A model generated the notes under the pieces. That model was given only the letters and a program-made list of their open reading frames with translations. It did not search any database and was not told the DNA's origin. The position numbers were made by a program, and so were the translations under genes. DNA of 6,228 nucleotides from an uncultured bacterium (lineage in GTDB: Bacteria > Bacteroidota > Bacteroidia > Bacteroidales > Bacteroidaceae), in the NCBI GenBank assembly GCA_905215575.1, contig CAJMQV010000119.1, forward strand, positions 1 through 6,228, in the 5' to 3' direction. Below, in pieces: positions 1-6,228 of this stretch; position 1 is the first letter of the stretch, and each line of letters opens with the position of its first letter.

Positions 1-1
1 C

Positions 2-2446
2 GGAAAGGTGATTCGAATGAATCTGGAGCGCTGCCATTGGGAAACTGCGGTTTATGTGGATGGTGAACTGATTGCCTGGGATGAGCGTTTGAGTACTCCG
101 AACCGTTTTGATTTGAGCAAACAGCTTACACCGGGAACTCACACGATCACTCTTTGCATTGACAACCGCCTGAAATACCCGATGGATCATTGGGATCATG
201 GAACTACAGAGTATACCCAGACAAACTGGAACGGAGTTGTCGGTCAAATGATGCTAGAGGCTGTGGAGCCTACTTATATCGGCGCTATGGATGTTTATCC
301 GGATATCAAGGCTAAGGAAGCTGTATTGAAAACCACGCTCCTGAATGTTACCGGTAAGGCTGCCGAAGGTGAGTTGCGTTTGACTGTCCGTGAAAAACAA
401 AGCCGGAAAACCGTATATGAAACCGTAGAAAAAGTTGCCTTGTCACAGCCGGAACAGCAGCAGGAATTTAAGCTTTCTCTGGGCAAGAACATGAAGCTTT
501 GGGATGAGTTCAATCCGTTCTTGTATGAAGTGACTGCACAACTTACCGTAGGAGAGGCTGAGCATGAAATCAGCGAAACATTTGGTATGCGCCAGATTGA
601 GCAGGGGGCGCATCATGTTCGTTTGAACGGCAGAAATATCCATCTCCGTGGAGCTTTGGATTGCGCTGTATTCCCGCTTACCGGTTATCCGGCAACAGAT
701 GTGGCTTCTTGGAAACGAATTTTCCAAACCGTAAAGAGTTATGGATTGAATCACGTACGCTTCCACTCTTGGTGTCCGCCAGAGGCTGCCTTTACCGCTG
801 CCGATGAGGTGGGTCTGTATTTGCAGGCCGAGCTGCCTATGTGGATTAAGGATGTAGGTAAGAGCCCGGAGCGCCGCACATTCTTTGAGAATGAGATGAA
901 AGCCATTTTGCGTGAATACGGTAATCATCCTTCTTTCCTGCTGTATTGTAATGGTAATGAAAATGAAGGAGATTTTTCAGTACTTGAAGATCTGATCCGT
1001 AAGGGACAGAGCATGGATAACCGTCATCTCTATTCTGCTTCAACAGCAAGAACACACGTGGCTTCAGATCAGTTCTATGTATCTCACGTAACAGAGAAAG
1101 GTGGTATTACGGTTTATGAAGGCATTCCGTCTACTATGTGGGATAAGCGCAAGGAGCATGACATTGATGTTCCGGCCATAGCACACGAGTCCGGTCAGCG
1201 TTGTATGTATCCGAATTTCAATGAGATGAAAAAATATACCGGTGTGCTTCAGCCACGTAATTTTGAGGTATATCGTGAACGTCTGGCCCGTAACGGCATG
1301 TTGCATCAGGCTGATGATTTCTTCCGTGCTTCAGGAGCGCATACCGTGCTTCAGTATAAGGAAGTAAATGAGTCTTTGCTGCGTACTCCTAATTCGGCAG
1401 GTTTCCAACTGTTGGGACTTTCTGACTTCCCAGGACAGGGCTGTGCGTTTGTTGGAGTGCTCGACGCATTCTGGGAAAGCAAGGGATTGGTTAGTCCGGA
1501 GAAATTCCGCGAATCATGCGGACCGGTGGTTCTGTTGGCCCGTTTCCCGAAACGAGCATACACCAATGCTGAAAAACTTGAAGTTCAGTTTGACCTTTAT
1601 CAATATGGTGCGCAGGATGTGAATGCGTCTAAGTTGAAATGGGATTTGCAGGCAGAGAGCGGCACCTCTTATCAGAAAGGTAGTTTCCGCACACCGAAAG
1701 TAGAAATCTCGTCTGTCGATTCTTTAGGAAAGATCAGTATTGATTTGAATAAGGTGGATCAGCCGACTCGTTTTACATTGAAAGCACAGTTGGCAGACAG
1801 CATACGCAATGAGTGGGATTTCTGGGTATATCCTCAGAATCAGAAAGCTGTAGAGGGAGATTACCTTTATGCTACAGAATATAATGAGCAGGTGCGCGAA
1901 GCGTTGAAGAACGGTAAGCGTGTTCTTTTGGTAACGGATAAGGTTGCAGGACGCAAGACACACTTTGCAAGTCATTTCTGGAATCCGATTATGTTTAACT
2001 GGGATCCGATGATTGTTGGTACTCTTATTCAGGACCGTCATCCGCTCTTCCGTAACTTCCCGACTAAGGCTTGGGCTGACTGGCAGTGGTGGGATATCTT
2101 GAATTACACCAAAGCGGTAGATCTCACGGAACTCAGAAATCTTACACCGTTAGTACAGAGCATAGATTCTTATGAGTATAATCAAAAATTGGGTATTGTT
2201 TTTGAGGCCAAAGTGGGTAACGGACGCTTGTTGACCATTTGCATGGATGCGGTTAACCGTATCGATGAGCGTCCGGCCACTAAGGCTTTACTGAACGCCG
2301 CCCGTGCTTATGTAGCCGATGATGCGTTGTTCGCTCCTGCCGTATCTTTGCAGTCTTATGAGGTTGATGCTGTCTTCGGAAAAGAACAGCAGCAGGAAAA
2401 GAACCAAAAAGAAAGTGCTGCTGTAAAGCAGTTGCTGAATCAATAA
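2..2446 (+). CDS. Glycoside hydrolase family 2 exo-glycosidase, 5'-truncated by the window edge
   Basis: The frame is open to the left edge (G-K-V-I-R-M-N precede any credible start), so the GTG at 8 and ATG at 17 are internal and the signal peptide is not visible. Numbered from the GTG at 8, residues 1-90 are the rest of the GH2 sugar-binding beta-sandwich (YVDGELIAWDE, then a WNGVVGQ turn). About 95-195 is an Ig-like domain and about 200-480 the catalytic TIM barrel. NGNENEG carries the acid/base Glu318 after Asn317, and AHESG carries the nucleophile Glu394. The 76-residue gap equals that between Glu461 and Glu537 of E. coli LacZ. Further Ig-like sequence and a C-terminal domain follow (HPLFRNFP, WADWQWWDILN), seen in many Bacteroidota GH2 proteins. 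The protein ends in a Gln/Lys/Glu-rich tail. GH2 covers beta-galactosidases, beta-glucuronidases, beta-mannosidases and others. The family is clear but the substrate is not. It probably acts in the periplasm and shares orientation with the next gene. Confidence 0.93.
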   Translation, partial: GKVIRMNLERCHWETAVYVDGELIAWDERLSTPNRFDLSKQLTPGTHTITLCIDNRLKYPMDHWDHGTTEYTQTNWNGVVGQMMLEAVEPTYIGAMDVYPDIKAKEAVLKTTLLNVTGKAAEGELRLTVREKQSRKTVYETVEKVALSQPEQQQEFKLSLGKNMKLWDEFNPFLYEVTAQLTVGEAEHEISETFGMRQIEQGAHHVRLNGRNIHLRGALDCAVFPLTGYPATDVASWKRIFQTVKSYGLNHVRFHSWCPPEAAFTAADEVGLYLQAELPMWIKDVGKSPERRTFFENEMKAILREYGNHPSFLLYCNGNENEGDFSVLEDLIRKGQSMDNRHLYSASTARTHVASDQFYVSHVTEKGGITVYEGIPSTMWDKRKEHDIDVPAIAHESGQRCMYPNFNEMKKYTGVLQPRNFEVYRERLARNGMLHQADDFFRASGAHTVLQYKEVNESLLRTPNSAGFQLLGLSDFPGQGCAFVGVLDAFWESKGLVSPEKFRESCGPVVLLARFPKRAYTNAEKLEVQFDLYQYGAQDVNASKLKWDLQAESGTSYQKGSFRTPKVEISSVDSLGKISIDLNKVDQPTRFTLKAQLADSIRNEWDFWVYPQNQKAVEGDYLYATEYNEQVREALKNGKRVLLVTDKVAGRKTHFASHFWNPIMFNWDPMIVGTLIQDRHPLFRNFPTKAWADWQWWDILNYTKAVDLTELRNLTPLVQSIDSYEYNQKLGIVFEAKVGNGRLLTICMDAVNRIDERPATKALLNAARAYVADDALFAPAVSLQSYEVDAVFGKEQQQEKNQKESAAVKQLLNQ

Positions 2447-2559
2447 TTGGCATAAAATTGATTAAAATCAGTATTCTTTGAAAAAAGTATACTTGATATA
2501 TACGGAAAAAAGCTTTCGTCTCTATCTTTGCTTAACCTAATGTTTAATTGATCTATTTT
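2447..2559 (+). other. Intergenic leader between the GH2 and GH95-like genes
   Basis: This A/T-rich gap of 113 bases holds the -7 box. It also has two weak dyads: TGATT-AA-AATCA at 2459-2470 and GTATA-N7-TATAC at 2487-2503. Either could be an operator half-site pair, but both are short and could arise by chance in A/T-rich DNA. There is no GC-rich hairpin with a T-run, so I see no intrinsic terminator for the GH2 gene here. There is no Shine-Dalgarno sequence before the ATG at 2560, which is normal in Bacteroidota, where A/T-rich leaders predominate. Confidence 0.5.
2523..2530 (+). promoter_or_regulatory. Candidate Bacteroides-type -7 promoter box (TATCTTTG)
   Basis: TATCTTTG matches the Bacteroidota sigma-ABfr -7 consensus TAnnTTTG exactly. 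It lies 29 bases before the ATG at 2560, which would give a leader of roughly 20-25 nt. No good -33 TTTG is found at the usual spacing. The nearest TTTG (2477-2480) is about 42 bases upstream of the box, too far away. The box suggests that the GH95-like gene can be transcribed on its own. No strong terminator separates it from the GH2 gene, so readthrough from upstream is also possible. Confidence 0.5.
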
Positions 2560-4810
2560 ATGAAAAAGAACCGATTGCTTTTTGGGGGAGGTATTAGCCT
2601 TCTGGTGAGTTGTCGAGGGGTGACTGTATGTGGGGTCACCCCTACGGCTCACGATCTTGCATTTGCAGAAGTTGCGACGACCTGGGATGAAGGAATTCCT
2701 TTGGGTAATGCTACTGTTGGAGCTTTAGTTTGGCAAAAAGGAAATTCTTTGCGCTTTTCATTAGATCGTACAGATTTATGAGGCTTGCGTCCAAATGCTG
2801 TCGGGGGATTATTATCGTTATTCTTGGGTTAAGGAACAGATTCGAAAGAATGACTATTTGCCCGTACAGAAGAAATTTGACTGGCCTTATGACCGTGATC
2901 CGGCCCCGTCAAAGATTCCGGGAGCGGCATTGGAGTTTTCTTTAAAACAATTGGGTACGCCTGATTCTGTGCATCTTTATCTGAATAATGCTCTTTGCGA
3001 GGTTCAGTGGAAAAACGGAACCCGCATGCAGACCTTTGTTCATGCCACAGAGCCGGTCGGCTGGTTTGTTTTCTATAATCTGACGGATTCCCTGTTGCCG
3101 AATATTGTACCTCCGGTTTATGACCGTTCTTCTACAGATCAGGCAAACGATCATTCCGGACCGGATTTGGAGCGTTTGGGCTATCGTCAGGGAACAATCA
3201 CGAAAGACAAAAACCGCATTGTTTACCACCAGCCGGGATGGGGAAACTTCTATTACGAGGTCGCGGTAGAGTGGGAGCGCAAGGGAGATGCTTTGTACGG
3301 AGTATGGAGCGTAACCTCTTCTTTAGCCGAAGATAAGGCACCAAATGAAGTTGCGGAGGCTCTGCATCGTGGTATGTCGAAAGATTATAAGGCTCATCTG
3401 GATTTCTGGAAAGATTATTGGGCTGCTTCTTCCGTTACTCTCCCGGATCAGGTTTTGCAAAAGCAATATGAGAATGAGATGTACAAGTTCGGATCTGCGG
3501 CACGTGAGGATTCTTATCCGATTTCTCTGCAAGCAGTCTGGACTGCCGATAATGGAAAGTTGCCACCTTGGAAAGGAGACTATCACCACGATCTGAATAC
3601 CGAGTTGAGTTACTGGCCGGCTTATACAGGTAATCACCTGAAGGAAGGTATGGGTTATCTGAACACCATCTGGAATCAGCGGGATACCTACCGGAAGTGG
3701 ACCCGTCAGTATTTTGAGACCGAAGGCTTGAATGTGCCTGGAGTAGCAACTCTTACCGGTGAACCGATGGGTGGTTGGATTCAGTATGCTATGTCGCAGA
3801 CTGCCGGTGCTTGGATAGGACAGCATTTCTATCTGCACTGGAAATATTCTGCGGATAAGGAGTTTCTGAAAGAGAAAGGCTATCCGTATGTGCGTGATGT
3901 AGCTACTTTCTTGGAACAGATATCCGAAGTGGATAAGTCTACGGGAGTACGTCGTCTGGAGTTCAGCAGCAGTCCGGAGATTTTTGATAATTCTATTCAG
4001 GCCTGGTTCAAGACAATGACCAATTATGATTTGTCCTTGATGACCTTTATTTTCCGTGCTGCTTCTGAAATGGCTGATGCATTGCAGCTGCCAGAGGAGG
4101 CAGAACATTGGCGGAAAATTGCGGGTCAATTGCCTGATTACGATTTGGCTGATGATGGTAGCCTTACTTTTGCCAAGGGCTTCCCTTATGAAGGATCCCA
4201 CCGTCACTTCTCGCACGCCATGGCTATTCATCCTTTGGGATTGATTGACTGGAGTGACGGACCGGAAGCGCAGCGCATTATTCGCGCCACAGTGAAACGG
4301 TTGGATCAGTTTGGTCCGGATTATTGGACAGGATATTCCTATGCGTGGCTGGGCAATATTAAAGCCCGTATGTTCGATGGAGAAGGGGCGGCAAAAGCCT
4401 TGCGTACCTTTGCCGAATGCTTCTGTTTGAAGAACACTTTCCATGCCAATGGTGATCAGAGCGGTACCGGAAAATCATTGTTCACTTATCGTCCGTTTAC
4501 TCTTGAAGGAAACTTTGCCTTTGCCGCCGGAGTTCAGGAAATGTTGTTGCAGAGCCATACGGATGTAATTCAGATTTTCCCGGCAATACCGGCAGACTGG
4601 AAAGATGTATCTTTCGAGAAACTGCGTGCTATGGGTGGTGTGTTGGTTTCGGCTTCCATGAAGAACGGAAAAGTGGACGAAGTACGGATCTGTTCTGAAG
4701 TAGGGGGTGATCTGACGCTTGGAATCCCTGCTGGTTCTGGTCAGCGTAAAACTATTCAGGTTCATGCTCCAAAAGGAAAATGGATATCGGTAGACCTGGG
4801 TAACCGATAA
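2560..4810 (+). pseudogene. GH95-like exo-glycosidase (alpha-L-fucosidase/galactosidase type), reading frame disrupted
   Basis: The family hydrolyses terminal alpha-L-fucosyl or alpha-L-galactosyl residues by inversion. Start choice: ATG at 2560 opens a signal sequence, KKNR, a hydrophobic stretch, then a lipobox-like LVSC (residues 15-18), so this is a likely lipoprotein or periplasmic enzyme. The start of the N-terminal beta domain follows (TTWDEGIPLGNATVGALVW, LRFSLDRTDL). The frame then stops at TGA 2779-2781. The rest of the protein continues one frame over, from about 2780 to the TAA at 4808-4810 (LSGDYYRYSWVKEQ onward). Joined, the parts give about 750 residues, near the usual GH95 size, with no large internal loss. 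Numbered from the internal ATG at 2795, GDYHHDLNTELSYWP (Asp266, Asn268), PYEGSHRHFSH (466-474) and FTLEGNF (568-574) mark the (alpha/alpha)6 barrel. Restarting at 2795 would give a 671-residue protein without signal or start of the beta domain. A sequencing error is possible. Family confidence is high, functional status uncertain. Confidence 0.8.
2779..2808 (+). other. Nonsense/frameshift lesion in the GH95-like gene
   Basis: Upstream coding is in the frame of 2560 and downstream coding is in the frame of 2795, so the reading must move forward by one base. The TGA at 2779-2781 sits where GH95 proteins have the Trp of a conserved LW motif in the N-terminal domain. Three repairs fit. First, two G's lost from TGGGAG, which restores both Trp and frame in one step. 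Second, TGG changed to TGA plus one extra base further on, in the AAA at 2793-2795 or the G5 run at 2803-2807. This is favoured if the frame-one GLRP after the stop is the original text. Third, a single extra base near 2779. The sequence alone cannot choose between them. Confidence 0.75.
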
Positions 4811-4843
4811 AATAAAAATATGTTGCTTTGATAATGTCAATCC

Positions 4844-4893
4844 AAAAAGAGCCATATCAAACTTGGTTTTCAAGTGCTGATATGGCTCTTTTT
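4844..4893. terminator. Bidirectional intrinsic terminator between convergent genes
   Basis: A perfect 16-bp inverted repeat pairs AAAAAGAGCCATATCA (4844-4859) with TGATATGGCTCTTTTT (4878-4893). The 18-nt loop contains an inner 5-bp stem, ACTTG (4861-4865) with CAAGT (4871-4875). The structure ends in a T5 run on the plus strand. The A5 at its left end gives a T5 run on the minus strand. It begins 33 bases after the GH95-like stop and can therefore terminate that gene as well as transcripts arriving from the minus-strand GH95 gene. Confidence 0.9.
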
Positions 4894-4900
4894 AGGTTTG
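4893..4900 (+). promoter_or_regulatory. Weak -7-like box (TAGGTTTG) between the two hairpins
   Basis: TAGGTTTG fits the Bacteroidota TAnnTTTG -7 consensus. It overlaps the T-run of the first terminator and lies about 44 bases before the second hairpin. No TTTG is present at a proper -33 distance. An eight-base degenerate match in T-rich DNA may well be chance. Confidence 0.15.
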
Positions 4901-4943
4901 TTTGTTGCAATGTGGCAAATATGTTTCCTTTATTTATATGGTT

Positions 4944-4990
4944 AAGAGCCTTATCATAATTCTTTTGGGGATTATGATAAAGCTCTTTTT
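4944..4990 (+). terminator. Second hairpin terminator in the convergent gap
   Basis: A 17-bp stem with one C-A mismatch (4950 against 4981) pairs AAGAGCCTTATCATAAT (4944-4960) with ATTATGATAAAGCTCTT (4971-4987) around a 10-nt loop, followed by T's to 4990. On the plus strand it has a T5 tail and looks like a functional backup terminator for the GH95-like gene. On the minus strand the stem is followed by AACC, so the U-tract is poor. Even so, it is the first strong structure after the stop of the minus-strand GH95 gene at 5066, about 78 bases downstream. Its arms closely resemble those of the hairpin at 4844-4893. Confidence 0.78.
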
Positions 4991-5065
4991 ATATTTGGAA
5001 ATTACAATATATAGCCTTTAATAGAGTCTGATTCACTTTGGATTTGGCTTCTCCTTTTACGTTTT

Positions 5066-6228
5066 TTACTTGTCTTCCCAGGTCAGGATATATTCTTTGC
5101 CGGCTTGTGTTTCCAGAATAAGGCAATTTTTGTTACATTCTTTTTTGCCTTTGAATCTTTTTCCGTTTGTCTTGATTCGGGCATTCTCAATACCTGGGTA
5201 GGCGAGAACTGCGGGTTGTCCCGAACCCGAGCGGATATGCAGTCGGTATAACTGATGGTTCTTCCATTCCAGATCAACTTCGAAGTTGCCGATGGCCTTC
5301 AAACCTTTTATGGAACCTTCGGCCCAGGCTCGTGGCAGGGCGGGAAGCAATACCATGGAATCCGGTCGGCTTTGAAGCAGCATTTCAGCCATGCCGGCAG
5401 TGGCTCCGAAGTTTCCTTCGATCTGGAATACGGAAGTGGCATGAGCGTCGAGCATATTGTCATAAAGGCCGCCGTACCAGTTGTAGGAAAGTGCGTCGGT
5501 GTGTGTCGTGAACTTTCTCAGAAAAGTGTAGGCCTTCTGGGCGTTACGGCCTCGTGACCACAGAGCAATGCGCCAGGCCAGTGCCCATCCCGTACCGGTT
5601 TCTCCTCTGTCCTGTAAAGATTGCACGGCAGCTTTGAAGATAGTGTCATTCTTTCCCGGATCAATCTCAAAGCCTGGATAGAGAGCTACCAGATGCGAGG
5701 TGTGACGGTGTCCTTGCCATACATTGGCTTCATCGTCGGCAAAGTGGTTCTGATTGGCCGGTTGGTTGGGTGTATTCTCCTGATACTTCCACTCGCGTAG
5801 TTCGCCTTTGGAGTTTATGCGCAGACCGCGGTCTATACGTGCCAATTTCTCTTTTAAGGTCTGCCGGAAGGCATCGTTTGCCGTTTCTCCGGCAGCATCC
5901 AATGCATTGAGCGTGTTGAGGAAAAGTTGGGTTACCAGTTGCTGGCCGTGTGCCGTGGCATTTTGTATGCGTCCCTGTTCGGGAGAATATTCGTTGGGAC
6001 ATTCCAAAGTGCCGTCCGCTGCTTCGACCAGTCGCTCAAACCAGAACTCACAGGTGGACTTCATGACGGGTAAAGCTGTCTGGCGCAGGAAGGTCGTGTC
6101 GCAGGTATACAGGAAGTGCTGCCAGAGGTGTTCGCAGAACCAGGCGTTGGCCACCGAGTATTTTCCGGCTTTATACAGGCTGGCACCTCCGAAGATGTTG
6201 CCAGCTGTATGTACCACCCACCCTGAGC
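5066..6228 (-). CDS. GH95 alpha-L-fucosidase/alpha-L-galactosidase, C-terminal half (5'-truncated by the window edge)
   Basis: The frame is open to the right edge (S-G-W precede the GTG at 6217), so that GTG is not the start. About 386 residues are visible, roughly half of a normal GH95 protein. The signal peptide, N-terminal beta domain and the Asn-x-Asn motif that positions the water lie outside. What is seen is the second half of the (alpha/alpha)6 barrel: GWVVHTAGNIFGG, CEFWFERLV, then GELREWKYQ with its Glu codon at 5792-5794, probably the general acid seen in the LxEW motif of the family. GHRHTSHLVALYPG (5672-5713), TGWALAWRIALWSRG and FQIEGNFGATAGMAEMLLQS follow. The C-terminal beta domain runs from about LLPALPRAW to the end. 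It likely removes terminal alpha-L-fucose or alpha-L-galactose in the periplasm. It converges on the other GH95-like gene but is not a close copy of it. The family call is firm and the sugar specificity open. Confidence 0.93.
   Translation of the reverse strand, partial: SGWVVHTAGNIFGGASLYKAGKYSVANAWFCEHLWQHFLYTCDTTFLRQTALPVMKSTCEFWFERLVEAADGTLECPNEYSPEQGRIQNATAHGQQLVTQLFLNTLNALDAAGETANDAFRQTLKEKLARIDRGLRINSKGELREWKYQENTPNQPANQNHFADDEANVWQGHRHTSHLVALYPGFEIDPGKNDTIFKAAVQSLQDRGETGTGWALAWRIALWSRGRNAQKAYTFLRKFTTHTDALSYNWYGGLYDNMLDAHATSVFQIEGNFGATAGMAEMLLQSRPDSMVLLPALPRAWAEGSIKGLKAIGNFEVDLEWKNHQLYRLHIRSGSGQPAVLAYPGIENARIKTNGKRFKGKKECNKNCLILETQAGKEYILTWEDK

Noticed and set aside
443..928. A 161-codon minus-strand frame inside the GH2 gene
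   Set aside because: It is antisense to conserved GH2 sequence, no family is recognisable, and it overlaps other equally unconvincing frames.
2459..2503. Short dyads before the GH95-like gene as operators or a terminator
   Set aside because: The arms are only 5 bp of A/T-rich DNA and there is no T-tract, so they are expected by chance at this composition. They are noted only as part of the leader.
2548..2559. TTG at 2548 as the start of the GH95-like gene
   Set aside because: The ATG at 2560 gives a classic MKKN signal-peptide start, and adding four residues from a TTG has no support.
3323..4444. A 373-codon open frame on the minus strand inside the GH95-like gene
   Set aside because: It lies wholly antisense to sequence with clear GH95 motifs, its translation has no recognisable domain and low-complexity composition, and it has no promoter or leader. 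It is a shadow of the coding strand's codon bias.
4905..4918. TTGC-N6-GCAA inverted repeat between the two terminators
   Set aside because: Four-base arms are too short to separate from chance and no regulator is evident nearby.
5255..5557. A 100-codon plus-strand frame opposite the minus-strand GH95
   Set aside because: It is antisense to conserved GH95 motifs and has no recognisable product.
6215..6217. GTG at 6217 as the start of the minus-strand GH95
   Set aside because: The frame stays open to the window edge with family-like residues (SGW) and the conserved first half of the protein is missing, so the gene is cut by the window.

Overview
The window reads as a carbohydrate-degradation locus from a gut-type Bacteroidota, most likely Bacteroidales (Bacteroides, Phocaeicola or a relative). 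The evidence is three large glycoside hydrolases of types common in polysaccharide utilisation loci (PULs), a perfect TAnnTTTG-type Bacteroides -7 box before the second gene, no Shine-Dalgarno sequences at the visible start, moderate GC by eye, and strong hairpin terminators in the one convergent gap. No SusC/SusD pair, regulator, transporter, RNA gene, CRISPR array or mobile element is visible, so PUL membership is inferred.

Layout. Bases 2-2446 (+) hold a family 2 glycoside hydrolase (GH2) whose 5' end lies outside the window. After a 113-bp gap with a promoter candidate, bases 2560-4810 (+) hold a GH95-like exo-glycosidase with an export signal. Its reading frame is broken near 2779-2808 by an in-frame TGA at a conserved Trp position together with a change of frame. 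A 255-bp convergent gap (4811-5065) carries two related hairpin terminators. Bases 5066-6228 (-) hold the C-terminal half of a second, more canonical GH95 enzyme whose 5' end also lies outside the window.

How they may work together. GH2 enzymes release terminal beta- (sometimes alpha-L-arabino-) sugars, and GH95 enzymes release terminal alpha-L-fucose or alpha-L-galactose. A set of one GH2 and two GH95s would suit trimming of a branched plant or host glycan in the periplasm. The substrate cannot be read from sequence alone.

I looked for a new kind of system on both strands and did not find one. The points most worth a second look are the lesion in the GH95-like gene, the altered active-site motifs in that gene and, more mildly, in the other GH95, and the pair of look-alike terminators, which may bracket a very short transcription unit.
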